A stretch of 64,000 nucleotides of DNA, taken from positions 244,545 to 308,544 of the forward strand of contig CADCHE010000006.1 of NCBI GenBank assembly GCA_902801205.1. The letters run 5' to 3'. Position 1 is the first letter of the stretch, and each line of letters begins with the position of its first letter. Under the pieces are notes generated by a model. The model was not told the origin of the DNA and did not search any database. It was given only the letters and a program-made list of their open reading frames with translations. The DNA is from an uncultured Bacteroidia bacterium (GTDB lineage: Bacteria; Bacteroidota; Bacteroidia; Bacteroidales; UBA932). Below are positions 16,761 through 25,779 of the stretch, in pieces. Both the position numbers and the translations under genes were made by a program.

Positions 16761-17444
16761 TTACTGCAGCTTGCCTTCTTCGGCGGCCTTGATCATGTTC
16801 TCGTTGGCGGAGATGTAGATCTCGACGCGGCGGTTCTGGGCGCGGCCTTCGGCGGTGGCGTTGTCAGCCACGGGCATCAGATAGGACTTGCCTTCGGTCG
16901 TCATACGGCCGGCGTCGATGCCACAGGACTTCAGGTAGGCGGCGACAGATTCAGCACGCTTGTTGGAGAGCTTCTCGTTCACGGCGTCGGAACCGGTGTT
17001 GTCGGTATGTCCGAGGATCGTGATGTCCGTCTCCTTCATATCGGCCATCTTGGCGGCGAAAGTGGAGAGCTCCTTCTTGGAAGCAGCGGAGAGCGTGGAA
17101 CCGTTGGTCGGGAAGAGGATACCGCTGTTGAAGGTGACCTTGATGGCCTGGAGACCGTTCTGGTCCTTGACCGTTTCGATCTGGGCGTTCTCGAGCGCGG
17201 CCAGTTCTTCGGCCTTGTTCTGCATCTTCTTGCCGATGGCGGCGCCGGCACCCGCACCGACCGCCGTACCGATGGCGGCGCCGATGGCGGCACCCTTGCT
17301 GTCACCGAGGACGGCGCCGAGGCCGGCACCGATCACGGCACCCGCACCGGAACCGATGAGGGTTCCTTTCGCGGTCTTGGACATCGTCGAGCAGCCCTGG
17401 AAAACAACGGCTGCGCAAAGGAAAGCTAAAACAACCTTTTTCAT
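16761..17444 (-). CDS. OmpA-family lipoprotein with glycine-zipper
   Basis: 227 residues. A lipoprotein signal (lipobox VFQGC, acylated Cys about residue 17) is followed by an alanine/glycine-rich glycine-zipper region (about 27-75, repeated GAxIGAxxGAxxG) that probably inserts in or packs on the outer membrane. The OmpA C-terminal domain (about 105-215) has ILFPTNGSTLS, ITILGHTDNTGSDAVNEKLSNKRAESVAAYL and GRAQNRRVEI, including the Asp and Arg that bind diaminopimelate in peptidoglycan. It should tether outer membrane to wall. ATG at 17444 gives the signal peptide; the longer frame lacks an ATG. Confidence 0.95.
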   Translation of the reverse strand: MKKVVLAFLCAAVVFQGCSTMSKTAKGTLIGSGAGAVIGAGLGAVLGDSKGAAIGAAIGTAVGAGAGAAIGKKMQNKAEELAALENAQIETVKDQNGLQAIKVTFNSGILFPTNGSTLSAASKKELSTFAAKMADMKETDITILGHTDNTGSDAVNEKLSNKRAESVAAYLKSCGIDAGRMTTEGKSYLMPVADNATAEGRAQNRRVEIYISANENMIKAAEEGKLQ

Positions 17445-17456
17445 CTTTTTTTGATT

Positions 17457-17489
17457 TAAAAATAGCCGGGCCTTCTTCAAAGACCCGGC
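17457..17489 (-). terminator. Stem-loop between gap and the OmpA gene
   Basis: On the minus strand GCCGGG and CCCGGC form a stem around a 13-nt loop, followed by TATTTTTAAA. It is well placed to end the gap transcript. However, a -7 box at 17502-17509 lies upstream of it, so the same hairpin would sit in the 5' leader of any transcript starting there. Confidence 0.6.
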
Positions 17490-17501
17490 CTTGAATTATC
17501 G

Positions 17502-17509
17502 CAAATATA
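17502..17509 (-). promoter_or_regulatory. -7 box for the OmpA-type gene
   Basis: TATATTTG on the minus strand, 57 nt upstream of the ATG at 17444. The predicted leader contains the stem-loop at 17465-17489. Confidence 0.45.
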
Positions 17510-17523
17510 AAATATATTTTTGA

Positions 17524-18534
<1,011 letters not shown>

Positions 18535-18590
18535 TTAAAAGTTTGTTCGTATGTTCGTTCTACCATCGCAGTCTCCCTGCAAAAGTGGTG

Positions 18591-18627
18591 CAAAATTACC
18601 AAAAAATTGGTGGATTTCATATATTTG
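18591..18627. promoter_or_regulatory. Divergent -7 boxes for gap and surE
   Basis: Minus strand: TAATTTTG at 18591-18598, giving a gap leader of about 68 nt. Plus strand: TATATTTG at 18620-18627, 19 nt before the surE ATG. The intergenic region of 124 bp holds nothing else recognisable. Confidence 0.5.
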
Positions 18628-18646
18628 TAGATGAAAATAAACGAAT

Positions 18647-19507
18647 ATGGCTCCAGAACTCAATATTTTGGTTACGAACGACGACGGGTACCGTTCGAAA
18701 GGACTTGACATCTTGACAGATATGCTCCGGCCGATGGGACGCATCACCTCCATCGCGCCGAAATACCATCAGTCCGGCATGTCGATGGCGGTCTCCATGG
18801 GCTGCAAGGCGATCGCCTACCGCCCGCTGCCCGCCGACGGCCTGGCCTTCCGCGCCTACATCGACGCCACGCCGGCCAGCTGCGTCAAGTATGGTCTCGA
18901 CAACATCATGGTCGACGACCGCCCCGACGTCGTCGTCTGCGGAATCAACCACGGGTCCAACGCGGCGACGGCCGCCAACTATTCCGGGACTCTCGGTGCG
19001 GCGGAGGAAGCGGCGCTGAACGGCATCATGGGGATCGGCGTGTCGCTGGACACCTTCCGTCCGGATGCGGACTTCTCCGCCGTACAACAGTATTTCCCGG
19101 CGATTTTCCGCAAGCTGATGGACAACCGTCCCGAGCGCCGGGGCATCTTCTACAACATCAACTTCCCCGACCTGCCGGCCGACCGGATCAGGGGCGTGCG
19201 CGTCGGACACGAGGGCTGCGGCCACTGGGAACGCGAATTCCAGCCCTGGAACCTCGACCAGTTCAGCCGGCGCGGTATCGTGCCCGTCGAGGCGGGTGTG
19301 CCGCTGGACCCGCCCTGCGAGGAAGGGGAGACGCTCTACATGATGGTCGGGGACTTCGTGGACGATTCGCCCGCGTCGGACACCCTGGCCGACCACCATC
19401 TGCTCCAGGCCGGGTATATCTCGATCGTGGCGCACCGCGTCGACAATACCGATTATGACGAGATCGCCCGCCTCGCTGCGACGGGCTTCAACGAGGATTT
19501 CCGATGA
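18647..19507 (+). CDS. surE: 5'/3'-nucleotidase SurE
   Basis: 286 residues. SurE-family metal-dependent nucleotidase that removes phosphate from nucleoside monophosphates and short polyphosphates. The N-terminal ILVTNDDGYRSKGL carries the metal-binding Asp pair; VSMGCK, DATPASCVKYGL, VCGINHGSNAATAANYSGTLGAAEEAALNG and YNINFPDLPADRIRG follow in order. Cytoplasmic. The stop overlaps the lpxB start as ATGA. Confidence 0.96.
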   Translation: MAPELNILVTNDDGYRSKGLDILTDMLRPMGRITSIAPKYHQSGMSMAVSMGCKAIAYRPLPADGLAFRAYIDATPASCVKYGLDNIMVDDRPDVVVCGINHGSNAATAANYSGTLGAAEEAALNGIMGIGVSLDTFRPDADFSAVQQYFPAIFRKLMDNRPERRGIFYNINFPDLPADRIRGVRVGHEGCGHWEREFQPWNLDQFSRRGIVPVEAGVPLDPPCEEGETLYMMVGDFVDDSPASDTLADHHLLQAGYISIVAHRVDNTDYDEIARLAATGFNEDFR

Positions 19508-20679
19508 AGTACTTCCTGATCGCCGGAGAGGCCTCCGGAGACTTGCACGGGTCGAACCTGATGCGCGGGCTCTTCGCGGAAGACCCCGGTGCCGACATGC
19601 GCTTCTGGGGCGGCGGGCTGATGGACGCCGCGTACCGGGAGCACCGTCCGGGGACGGGTTTGCTGGAAGACTACCGGGCGGGCGCCGTCATGGGCTTCTC
19701 GCAGGTGCTGCTCCATCCCCGCATGTTCGCCCGCCGGCTGGCCCGCTGCAAGGACGACATCCTCGCCTGGAAGCCCGACGTGGTGATCCTCATCGACTAT
19801 CCGGGCTTCAATTTCCGTATCGCCGAGTTCGCCCACGGGGCGGGATTCCGCGTCTACTACTATATCGCCCCCAAGGTGTGGGCTTCGCGCGAGCGCCGCG
19901 TGGAAAAACTCAAGCGCTACGTGGACAAGCTCTTCATCGTGTTCCCGTTCGAGATCCCGTATTTCACGGAAAAGGGGGTCGACTTCGTGTACAAGGGCAA
20001 TCCGCTGGTCGATGCCGTGGACGGTTCCGATGCCCTCCGGGAGCCGCGTGAGGCGTTCCTGGCGCGGACCGGCCTGCCGGACCGGCCGATGATCGCCCTC
20101 CTGGCCGGTTCGCGGACCGGCGAGATCCGCACGATGATGCCGACATTCGCCGCCTTTGCGGAGCGGATGCATGCCCTGCCCGCCTATGCGGACTGGCAGT
20201 TCGTCGTCGCGGGAGCCCCTTCCCGCTCGATGGAAGACTATGCGGCCTGGACGGAAGGACGTCCGTACATGCACGTCTTGTTCGGGGAGACGTACGGGGT
20301 GATGCGCCATGCCCGCGCCGCCGTCGTCAATTCGGGTACCGCCTCCCTCGAGTGCGCCCTGATCGGCACGCCGCAGGTCGTCGCCTACAGCGGGTCGCGC
20401 CTGAACTACCTGATCGGCCGGATGATCATCAAGGTGCGTTTCATCAGCCTCGGCAACCTGATCCTCGACCGCGCCTGCTTCCGGGAGCTGTTGCAGGACT
20501 ATTTCACACCGGAGAACGTGCTGGAAGAGGTCTGCCGCCTGATCGAGGATGAAGATTACCGTGCCCGGATGCTGGAAGGCTACGCGGAGATCCGCCGCGC
20601 GCTGGGCTCCTCCGGCGCTTCCGCCCAGGTGGCCGCGGCGATGCTGGAAGACTTGCAATCAACCCAAAAAGAAATATGA
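19504..20679 (+). CDS. lpxB: Lipid-A-disaccharide synthase
   Basis: 391 residues, GT19 family. It joins 2,3-diacylglucosamine-1-phosphate and UDP-diacylglucosamine to lipid A disaccharide at the inner-membrane face. Conserved blocks: IAGEASGDLHGSNLM at the start, FWGGGLMD, VVILIDYPGFNFRIAEFAH, YYIAPKVWASRERR, DFVYKGNPLVDAV, ALLAGSRTGEI and AVVNSGTASLECALIGTPQVVAY. Coupled by ATGA overlaps to surE before and to an unknown secreted protein after. Confidence 0.97.
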   Translation: MKYFLIAGEASGDLHGSNLMRGLFAEDPGADMRFWGGGLMDAAYREHRPGTGLLEDYRAGAVMGFSQVLLHPRMFARRLARCKDDILAWKPDVVILIDYPGFNFRIAEFAHGAGFRVYYYIAPKVWASRERRVEKLKRYVDKLFIVFPFEIPYFTEKGVDFVYKGNPLVDAVDGSDALREPREAFLARTGLPDRPMIALLAGSRTGEIRTMMPTFAAFAERMHALPAYADWQFVVAGAPSRSMEDYAAWTEGRPYMHVLFGETYGVMRHARAAVVNSGTASLECALIGTPQVVAYSGSRLNYLIGRMIIKVRFISLGNLILDRACFRELLQDYFTPENVLEEVCRLIEDEDYRARMLEGYAEIRRALGSSGASAQVAAAMLEDLQSTQKEI

Positions 20680-21821
20680 TGAAAGAGTTCAAAGGAGGCC
20701 GGGCCCTGCTGCTGGCCCTGCTGCTGCTTGCCGGCGCGTCCGCTTTCGCTGCGGAGCCGGTCCGTCCCGGCTCGCTCCCGAGCGCCGTCCGCGCAGAAGG
20801 CGCGAACCACCATGTCCAGGGCATCGCCATCGACCGGGAGGCGGGCCGGATGTACTTCTCGTTCACGACCAGTTTCGTGAAGACGGACCTGCAGGGCCGC
20901 GTGCTCGGCTCCATCGACAAGATCCAGGGGCACCTGGGCGCGATCACCTTCAATCCGCAGGACCGGAAGGTCTATGCCTCGCTGGAGTGCAAGGACGACG
21001 TGATCGGCCGCGGCCTATCCGACTTCGCCGCCGGCCAGTCGATGTTCTACATCGCCATCATCGACGTGGACGCCCTGGACCGGGTCGGCGTCCATTCCGA
21101 AGGGACGGACATTTTCAAGGTGGTCTGCATCCGGGAGGCCGGGGCGGACTACAACGCCAAGGTGACGGTGGAAGGCCGGACGCTCGATCACGCCCTGGGC
21201 TGTTCAGGCATCGACGGCGTGACGATCGCTCCGAAGATGGGCGCGCGCTCCGGCAGCCGGAACTACCTGTACGTGGCGTATGGCATCTACGGCGACACCG
21301 CCCGTGAGGACAACAACTACCAGGTGCTGCTCCGGTACGATTTCCGTGCGCTCAATGCACGCGCGCTGCCGGTCTCGTTCGGTACCTTCTATGCCGGCGG
21401 CCCGGCGCATCCGCTGGACAAGTACTTCATCTACACCGGCAACACGACCTGGGGCGTGCAGAACATGGCCTACGACCCCTCCACGGAGCACCTGTTCCTC
21501 TCGGTCTACCGCGGGAGCAAGGACCGCCTCCCCAATTACGACCAGTTCATCGTTCCGATGTGGGAGAAACCCGTCCGCAGAATGCTGGAAGGCGTCCCTT
21601 ACGTAAAGAAACCGCAGAAGGTCGTGGGCAGTGCCGCAATACCGGTGCCGGGCTGGTATTTCAGCCGCGGTTCCACGGGCCTCTGCCCGGTCGGGGACGG
21701 ATGGTGGTATATTTCGGAAAATGGCCGCGACAAGCAGACCGGACGGCAGGTCTGCGAGGCGCACCTGTACCGCTGGACGGGTTTCAACGGGACGAAGGTG
21801 CCTTTCGTCCGCGAACCATAG
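20676..21821 (+). CDS. Secreted beta-propeller-like protein of unknown function
   Basis: 381 residues from ATG 20676 (a second ATG follows directly). Signal peptide about 1-26 (ASAFAA). The mature part has repeating short beta-strand patterns typical of six- or seven-bladed propellers: HHVQGIAIDREAGRMYFSF, GSIDKIQGHLGAITFNPQDRKVYASLE, GIDGVTIAPKMG, GVQNMAYDPSTEHLFLSVY. No catalytic motif recognised. The start overlaps the lpxB stop as ATGA, unusual for a secreted protein of no known lipid A role. The 3' end overlaps the convergent GH25 gene by 38 bp. Confidence 0.85.
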   Translation: MMKEFKGGRALLLALLLLAGASAFAAEPVRPGSLPSAVRAEGANHHVQGIAIDREAGRMYFSFTTSFVKTDLQGRVLGSIDKIQGHLGAITFNPQDRKVYASLECKDDVIGRGLSDFAAGQSMFYIAIIDVDALDRVGVHSEGTDIFKVVCIREAGADYNAKVTVEGRTLDHALGCSGIDGVTIAPKMGARSGSRNYLYVAYGIYGDTAREDNNYQVLLRYDFRALNARALPVSFGTFYAGGPAHPLDKYFIYTGNTTWGVQNMAYDPSTEHLFLSVYRGSKDRLPNYDQFIVPMWEKPVRRMLEGVPYVKKPQKVVGSAAIPVPGWYFSRGSTGLCPVGDGWWYISENGRDKQTGRQVCEAHLYRWTGFNGTKVPFVREP

Positions 21822-22608
21822 ACATGCCCGCCGGCAGGACGCTGAGGTCCACTTTGCCCGGGACGCCTTTCACGACGGCGCGGTCGGTGCACTGCCAGAG
21901 CGTCCATCCCTTGTAGGCCGGATGGTCTTTCCGGTAATGGGCGATCCAGAGCGGGTAGCGTTCCGTGATTTCCTTGCCCAGATGGTCTTTCGCAAAGGAA
22001 GCGCCCGTATAGACGACGGGCGTCTTTCCGTAATGCGCTTCCACGGCCTGCAGCCATTGCAGCGCCCGTTCGTTGAGCTGCTGCTTCGTGCAGCCCCGGT
22101 GGAGGGTCTCGATGTCCAGCACCGGCGGCAGGTCGTTCTTGCGCAGCGGCCCTACGCTCCGGATGAAATGTTCGGCCTGCAATGCACCGTCCTTCGAACT
22201 GCGGAAGAAGTGGTAGGCGCAGCGCGGCACGCCGTTCCGGGCGGCTTCCTTCCAGCGTGTTTCGAAGTCCTTGTCGCACAGGGACGTGCCTTCCGTCGCC
22301 TTGAGGCAGACGAACCGGACGGGCCGGATCTCCTTGGCGTCGAACGGGTTGCGGACCGTATGGCGCTGCCGGTCCGTCAGTACGTAGAGCGAATCCCAGC
22401 GGATGGGACCGGCATTGTGGTGCGAGAGGTCGATGCCGTAGTCCCAGGATCCGGGCGGCACCTTGTCGCCCCGGTCCGGGCTGGCGTGACGGCCGATGCG
22501 GCCGGTCAGCACGACGGCGAGTGCGACGATGAAAACCAGTACGGCTGCCACCGTCCGGGGACCGACGGCGATCTTCCTGCGTTTCTTCTTCCTCTTTTTT
22601 GCTGGCAT
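21784..22608 (-). CDS. GH25 muramidase with N-terminal membrane anchor
   Basis: 274 residues. A very basic N-terminus ([11 protein letters not shown]) and one hydrophobic segment (about 18-38) form a signal anchor. The GH25 lysozyme domain runs from about 57: [10 protein letters not shown] with the first catalytic-face Asp, [33 protein letters not shown] with the Asp-x-Glu pair, [15 protein letters not shown] and WTLWQCTD. It should cut MurNAc-GlcNAc bonds in peptidoglycan. ATG at 22608 is chosen over 22617 because the latter lies inside the -7 box at 22615-22622. Confidence 0.94.
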   Translation of the reverse strand: MPAKKRKKKRRKIAVGPRTVAAVLVFIVALAVVLTGRIGRHASPDRGDKVPPGSWDYGIDLSHHNAGPIRWDSLYVLTDRQRHTVRNPFDAKEIRPVRFVCLKATEGTSLCDKDFETRWKEAARNGVPRCAYHFFRSSKDGALQAEHFIRSVGPLRKNDLPPVLDIETLHRGCTKQQLNERALQWLQAVEAHYGKTPVVYTGASFAKDHLGKEITERYPLWIAHYRKDHPAYKGWTLWQCTDRAVVKGVPGKVDLSVLPAGMSMVRGRKAPSSR

Positions 22609-22614
22609 GGTTCG

Positions 22615-22641
22615 CAAAAATAGTTATTTTTCCTATATTTG
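22615..22641. promoter_or_regulatory. Divergent -7 boxes for GH25 and rubrerythrin genes
   Basis: Minus strand: TATTTTTG at 22615-22622, ending 6 nt before the GH25 ATG and so deciding that start. Plus strand: TATATTTG at 22634-22641, 28 nt before the rubrerythrin ATG. The boxes are 11 bp apart. Confidence 0.55.
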
Positions 22642-22669
22642 TTTTTCGGACAATCAAAATCAAGACGAT

Positions 22670-23209
22670 ATGGAATTAAAAGGAACCAAGACAGAGAAGA
22701 ATCTGCAGGCTGCGTTCGCCGGTGAGAGCCAGGCGCACACCAAGTATCAGTACTATGCCTCCAAGGCGAAGAAGGACGGGTATGTCCAGATCGGCACCCT
22801 GTTCGAGGAAACGGCCAGGAACGAGAAGGAGCATGCCAAGATCTGGTTCAAGTTCCTGCACGGCGGTGCCGTTCCGGCGACCACCGAGAACCTGAAGGAC
22901 GCCGCCGCCGGCGAGAACTTCGAGTGGACGGACATGTACGCCACGTTCGCCAGGGAAGCCCGCGAGGAGGGTTTCGACGAGATCGCCCGCCTGTTCGACG
23001 CGGTCGGCGCCATCGAGAAGGTGCACGAGGAGCGTTACCGCAAGCTGCTCGACAACATCGAGAAGGAGGTCGTCTTCTCCCGTGACGGAGACGCCATCTG
23101 GGAGTGCTCCAACTGCGGACACATCGTGGTCGGCCCCAAGGCCCCCGAGAAGTGCCCGGTCTGCAACCACCCGCAGAGCTATTTCATGCTGAAGGCGACG
23201 AACTATTAA
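22670..23209 (+). CDS. rbr: Rubrerythrin
   Basis: 179 residues. The ferritin-like diiron domain (about 1-140) has the Glu/His ligands in [56 protein letters not shown]. The C-terminal rubredoxin-like iron site is [12 protein letters not shown] and CPVCNHP. It reduces hydrogen peroxide in anaerobes. First gene of a five-gene plus-strand run, 10 nt before the C1 peptidase. Confidence 0.97.
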   Translation: MELKGTKTEKNLQAAFAGESQAHTKYQYYASKAKKDGYVQIGTLFEETARNEKEHAKIWFKFLHGGAVPATTENLKDAAAGENFEWTDMYATFAREAREEGFDEIARLFDAVGAIEKVHEERYRKLLDNIEKEVVFSRDGDAIWECSNCGHIVVGPKAPEKCPVCNHPQSYFMLKATNY

Positions 23210-23219
23210 CAGATCCGAT

Positions 23220-24398
23220 ATGAGAAAGATGATCCTCGCCGCCGGTGTCGCGGCGCTTTTCTCCTGTGCATACACCCTGTCCGCCCAGGCCCCCGAGTAC
23301 AAGTTCACCGTGGTGACGGAGAATCCGGTCACCTCCATCAAGAACCAGAACCGCTCCGGCACCTGCTGGTGCTTCTCGGGGCTGAGTTTCCTCGAGTCGG
23401 AAGTCATCCGCATCAAGCACATCAAGGACACGGCCGCGTATCCGGACTTCGCCGAGATGTTCGTCGTGAGCCACTCCTACAAGGACCGTGCGGACAAGTT
23501 CATCCGGACCGACGGCAACATCGGCTTCAGCGCCGGTTCCGAGTTCGGTGACGTGCTCCATGTCGCCGAGGACTACGGCCTGGTGCCGCAGGAGGCGATG
23601 CCCGGCCTGCAGAAACTGCCCGTGCACGGCGAGCTGGACGCTACGACGCGCGCCTATGTCGACGCCATGGTGAAGAACCCCAACAAGGTGCTTTCCCCGA
23701 ATTGGAAGAAGGGTTTCAATGCGACGGTCGACGCCTTCCTGGGCGAGGCCCCTGAATCTTTCGAGGTGGACGGCAAGACCTATACCCCCGCCACTTACCG
23801 CGACGAGATGGGCATCGTTCCCGGCGACTATGTCACGCTGACGTCGTTCACCCACCATCCCTTCTATACTTCCTTCGCAGTGGAACTTGCCGACAACTGG
23901 CGCTGGGACACGGCGTTCAACGTGCCGATCGACGAGTTCATGGAGGTCCTGTACGGCGCCCTGGAGAAGGGCTATACCGTCGCCTGGGGAACCGATGTCA
24001 GTGAGCCCGGCTTCACCCGTGACGGCATCGGCGTACTGGTTGCGTCGCGCCTGTCCACCGCCGGTTCCGACCAGGAGCGCTGGGTCGGCCGCGACGGCGA
24101 GAAGAAACCCGCCGGCGAGGTGTCCCTGCCCGAGGAACTGCCTGTCACCCAGGAGTCCCGCCAGGAGCAGTTCGACAACAAACTGTCGACCGACGACCAC
24201 GGCATGCACATCTTCGGCATCGCGAAAGACCAGAACGGCACCCGCTATGTGATGGTGAAGAATTCCTGGGGCACGACCGGAAAGTACCAGGGCATCTGGT
24301 ACTGCTCCGATTCCTTCGTCCGCGCCAAGTCGATGGAGATTGTCGTGCACAAGGACGCCCTTCCGAAGGAACTGAAGAAGAAAATGGGCATCAAGTAA
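23220..24398 (+). CDS. Secreted C1-family cysteine aminopeptidase (PepC/bleomycin-hydrolase-like)
   Basis: 392 residues, signal peptide about 1-22. Papain-fold active site: oxyanion Gln 43, nucleophile Cys 49 in SGTCWCFSG, His in DDHGMHIFGIA and Asn in MVKNSWGTTG near 345. Middle part YGLVPQEAMPGL and the C-terminal FVRAKSMEIVVHKDALPKEL are as in Bacteroidota peptidase C1 PepC-like proteins. It is shorter than cytoplasmic bleomycin hydrolase (about 450). Exported aminopeptidase for peptides in the periplasm or outside; substrate not determinable. Stop is directly followed by the pssA ATG. Confidence 0.94.
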   Translation: MRKMILAAGVAALFSCAYTLSAQAPEYKFTVVTENPVTSIKNQNRSGTCWCFSGLSFLESEVIRIKHIKDTAAYPDFAEMFVVSHSYKDRADKFIRTDGNIGFSAGSEFGDVLHVAEDYGLVPQEAMPGLQKLPVHGELDATTRAYVDAMVKNPNKVLSPNWKKGFNATVDAFLGEAPESFEVDGKTYTPATYRDEMGIVPGDYVTLTSFTHHPFYTSFAVELADNWRWDTAFNVPIDEFMEVLYGALEKGYTVAWGTDVSEPGFTRDGIGVLVASRLSTAGSDQERWVGRDGEKKPAGEVSLPEELPVTQESRQEQFDNKLSTDDHGMHIFGIAKDQNGTRYVMVKNSWGTTGKYQGIWYCSDSFVRAKSMEIVVHKDALPKELKKKMGIK

Positions 24399-25121
24399 AT
24401 GAGCCTGGTCAAGCACATCCCCAATACAATCACCTCCCTGAACCTGCTCTGCGGGGTCATGGGGGTGATCTTTGCGCTGGAGGGCCGTCTTGACGCCGCG
24501 TTCGTGCTGATGCTGCTGGCCGCCCTGTTCGACTTCTGCGACGGGCTGGCGGCACGGGTGCTGCACGCGTATTCCGACATCGGGAAGGAGCTCGATTCGC
24601 TCTGCGATGTCGTGAGTTTCGGCGTCCTTCCGTCTGTGATGCTGTTCTCCCTGTGGGGCCGTCCGCTCTGGCCGCTGGGCTTCCTGCCCCTGCTGCTGGC
24701 GGTATTCTCCGCCTTGCGGCTGGCCAAGTTCAACCTGGATGAACGGCAGCATGACGGCTTCATCGGCCTGCCGACGCCGGCCGCAGCGATGATCTGCGGT
24801 GCCCTGGCCCATTGCGCGTCGACGACTCCGGGCGGATTCCTGTCCACGTTGGCGGCATCCTCCTGGTTCATTCCCGCCCTCGCGCTCTGCCTGAGCGCCC
24901 TGCTGGTCTGCGAGGTGCCGATGTTCGCCGTCAAGTTGGGTGGCGGAAAGGCTGTCCCGGAATCCCGCAAGCGCCTCTGGATCGCTTTCGCCGGCTGGGT
25001 AGTGATGAGCATTGCACTGACGGTGGTGGCCGGCGCGAAATGGTCGCTCGTCGTCTTGCTCAGTTTTGCGGGCTATGTCCTGCTCAACCTCATCCTCCCC
25101 GTTTTCCTCCGGAAGGACTGA
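24399..25121 (+). CDS. pssA: CDP-diacylglycerol-serine O-phosphatidyltransferase
   Basis: 240 residues, about seven membrane helices. The CDP-alcohol phosphotransferase motif is complete near residues 46-70: DFCDGLAARVLHAYSDIGKELDSLCD (Asp-x2-Asp-Gly-x2-Ala-Arg-x8-Gly-x3-Asp-x3-Asp). It makes phosphatidylserine, the precursor of phosphatidylethanolamine. No spacing to the upstream peptidase gene; stop and next start overlap as TGATG. Confidence 0.96.
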   Translation: MSLVKHIPNTITSLNLLCGVMGVIFALEGRLDAAFVLMLLAALFDFCDGLAARVLHAYSDIGKELDSLCDVVSFGVLPSVMLFSLWGRPLWPLGFLPLLLAVFSALRLAKFNLDERQHDGFIGLPTPAAAMICGALAHCASTTPGGFLSTLAASSWFIPALALCLSALLVCEVPMFAVKLGGGKAVPESRKRLWIAFAGWVVMSIALTVVAGAKWSLVVLLSFAGYVLLNLILPVFLRKD

Positions 25122-25762
25122 TGGCCGCCGGTAAAACAATCCTTTACGTTCATGGAATGGGCGGAGGCGGTGACAGCCGCATTCCGTCCATTCTCCGTGA
25201 GGCCCTCGCCGGGGAGGCGGAAGTCGTCGTCCGGACCTACGATTTCCGTCCGGAGACGGCCACGGAGCAGCTTTCGGACTGGTTTTCCAGACTGCAGCCC
25301 GATTTGGTGGTCGGTGAGAGCATGGGAGCGCTCCATGCCATCGCCCTGAAAGGGGTCCCGCATCTGCTCGTCAGCCCTGCCTTGGGTGCCGCATGCTGGT
25401 TCCGGGTGATGGCGGTGCTCGTCCGCATCCCGGGCATGACATCCCTCTTCGACCGGGTCTGGCATCCGCGCGAGGGGGACCGGCAGCCGCTCCATTTCGT
25501 CCGCGCGAACCTGCTGGGCTGGCTGGATTGCCGCCGCCGGGCGCTGCGGAATGCGACGCGGGAGGGCGGCACCGATTATTTCTTCGCCTTCTTCGGCCGG
25601 CATGACCATTACCGTCGCAGCGGGGTCGTCAGCATCCGCACTTGGAAGAAGTTTTTTGGGCCGGGTTCCTGGACGGTCTATGACGGTACCCACTTCATGG
25701 AGGAACCGTTCATCCATGCGCTCCTCGTACCCAGGATCCGGGAAATCCTCGGCCTTCATTGA
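25121..25762 (+). CDS. Small alpha/beta hydrolase, YqiA/esterase-like
   Basis: 213 residues, cytoplasmic. TILYVHGMGGGGDSRIP forms the oxyanion loop, LVVGESMGALHAIAL the nucleophile elbow (Ser about 69), FFGRHDHYRR and YDGTHFMEEPF carry the likely acid and His. The short length and late His resemble the YqiA-type esterases. Substrate unknown; its position between pssA and an acyltransferase suggests lipid or acyl-ester substrates (inference). Start overlaps the pssA stop. Confidence 0.85.
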   Translation: MAAGKTILYVHGMGGGGDSRIPSILREALAGEAEVVVRTYDFRPETATEQLSDWFSRLQPDLVVGESMGALHAIALKGVPHLLVSPALGAACWFRVMAVLVRIPGMTSLFDRVWHPREGDRQPLHFVRANLLGWLDCRRRALRNATREGGTDYFFAFFGRHDHYRRSGVVSIRTWKKFFGPGSWTVYDGTHFMEEPFIHALLVPRIREILGLH

Positions 25763-25779
25763 TCCTAAGTCCTTGTATC

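Noticed and set aside
22609-22617. GH25 start at 22617 (three extra residues)
   Set aside because: That ATG lies within the -7 box at 22615-22622, so the transcript should begin after it.
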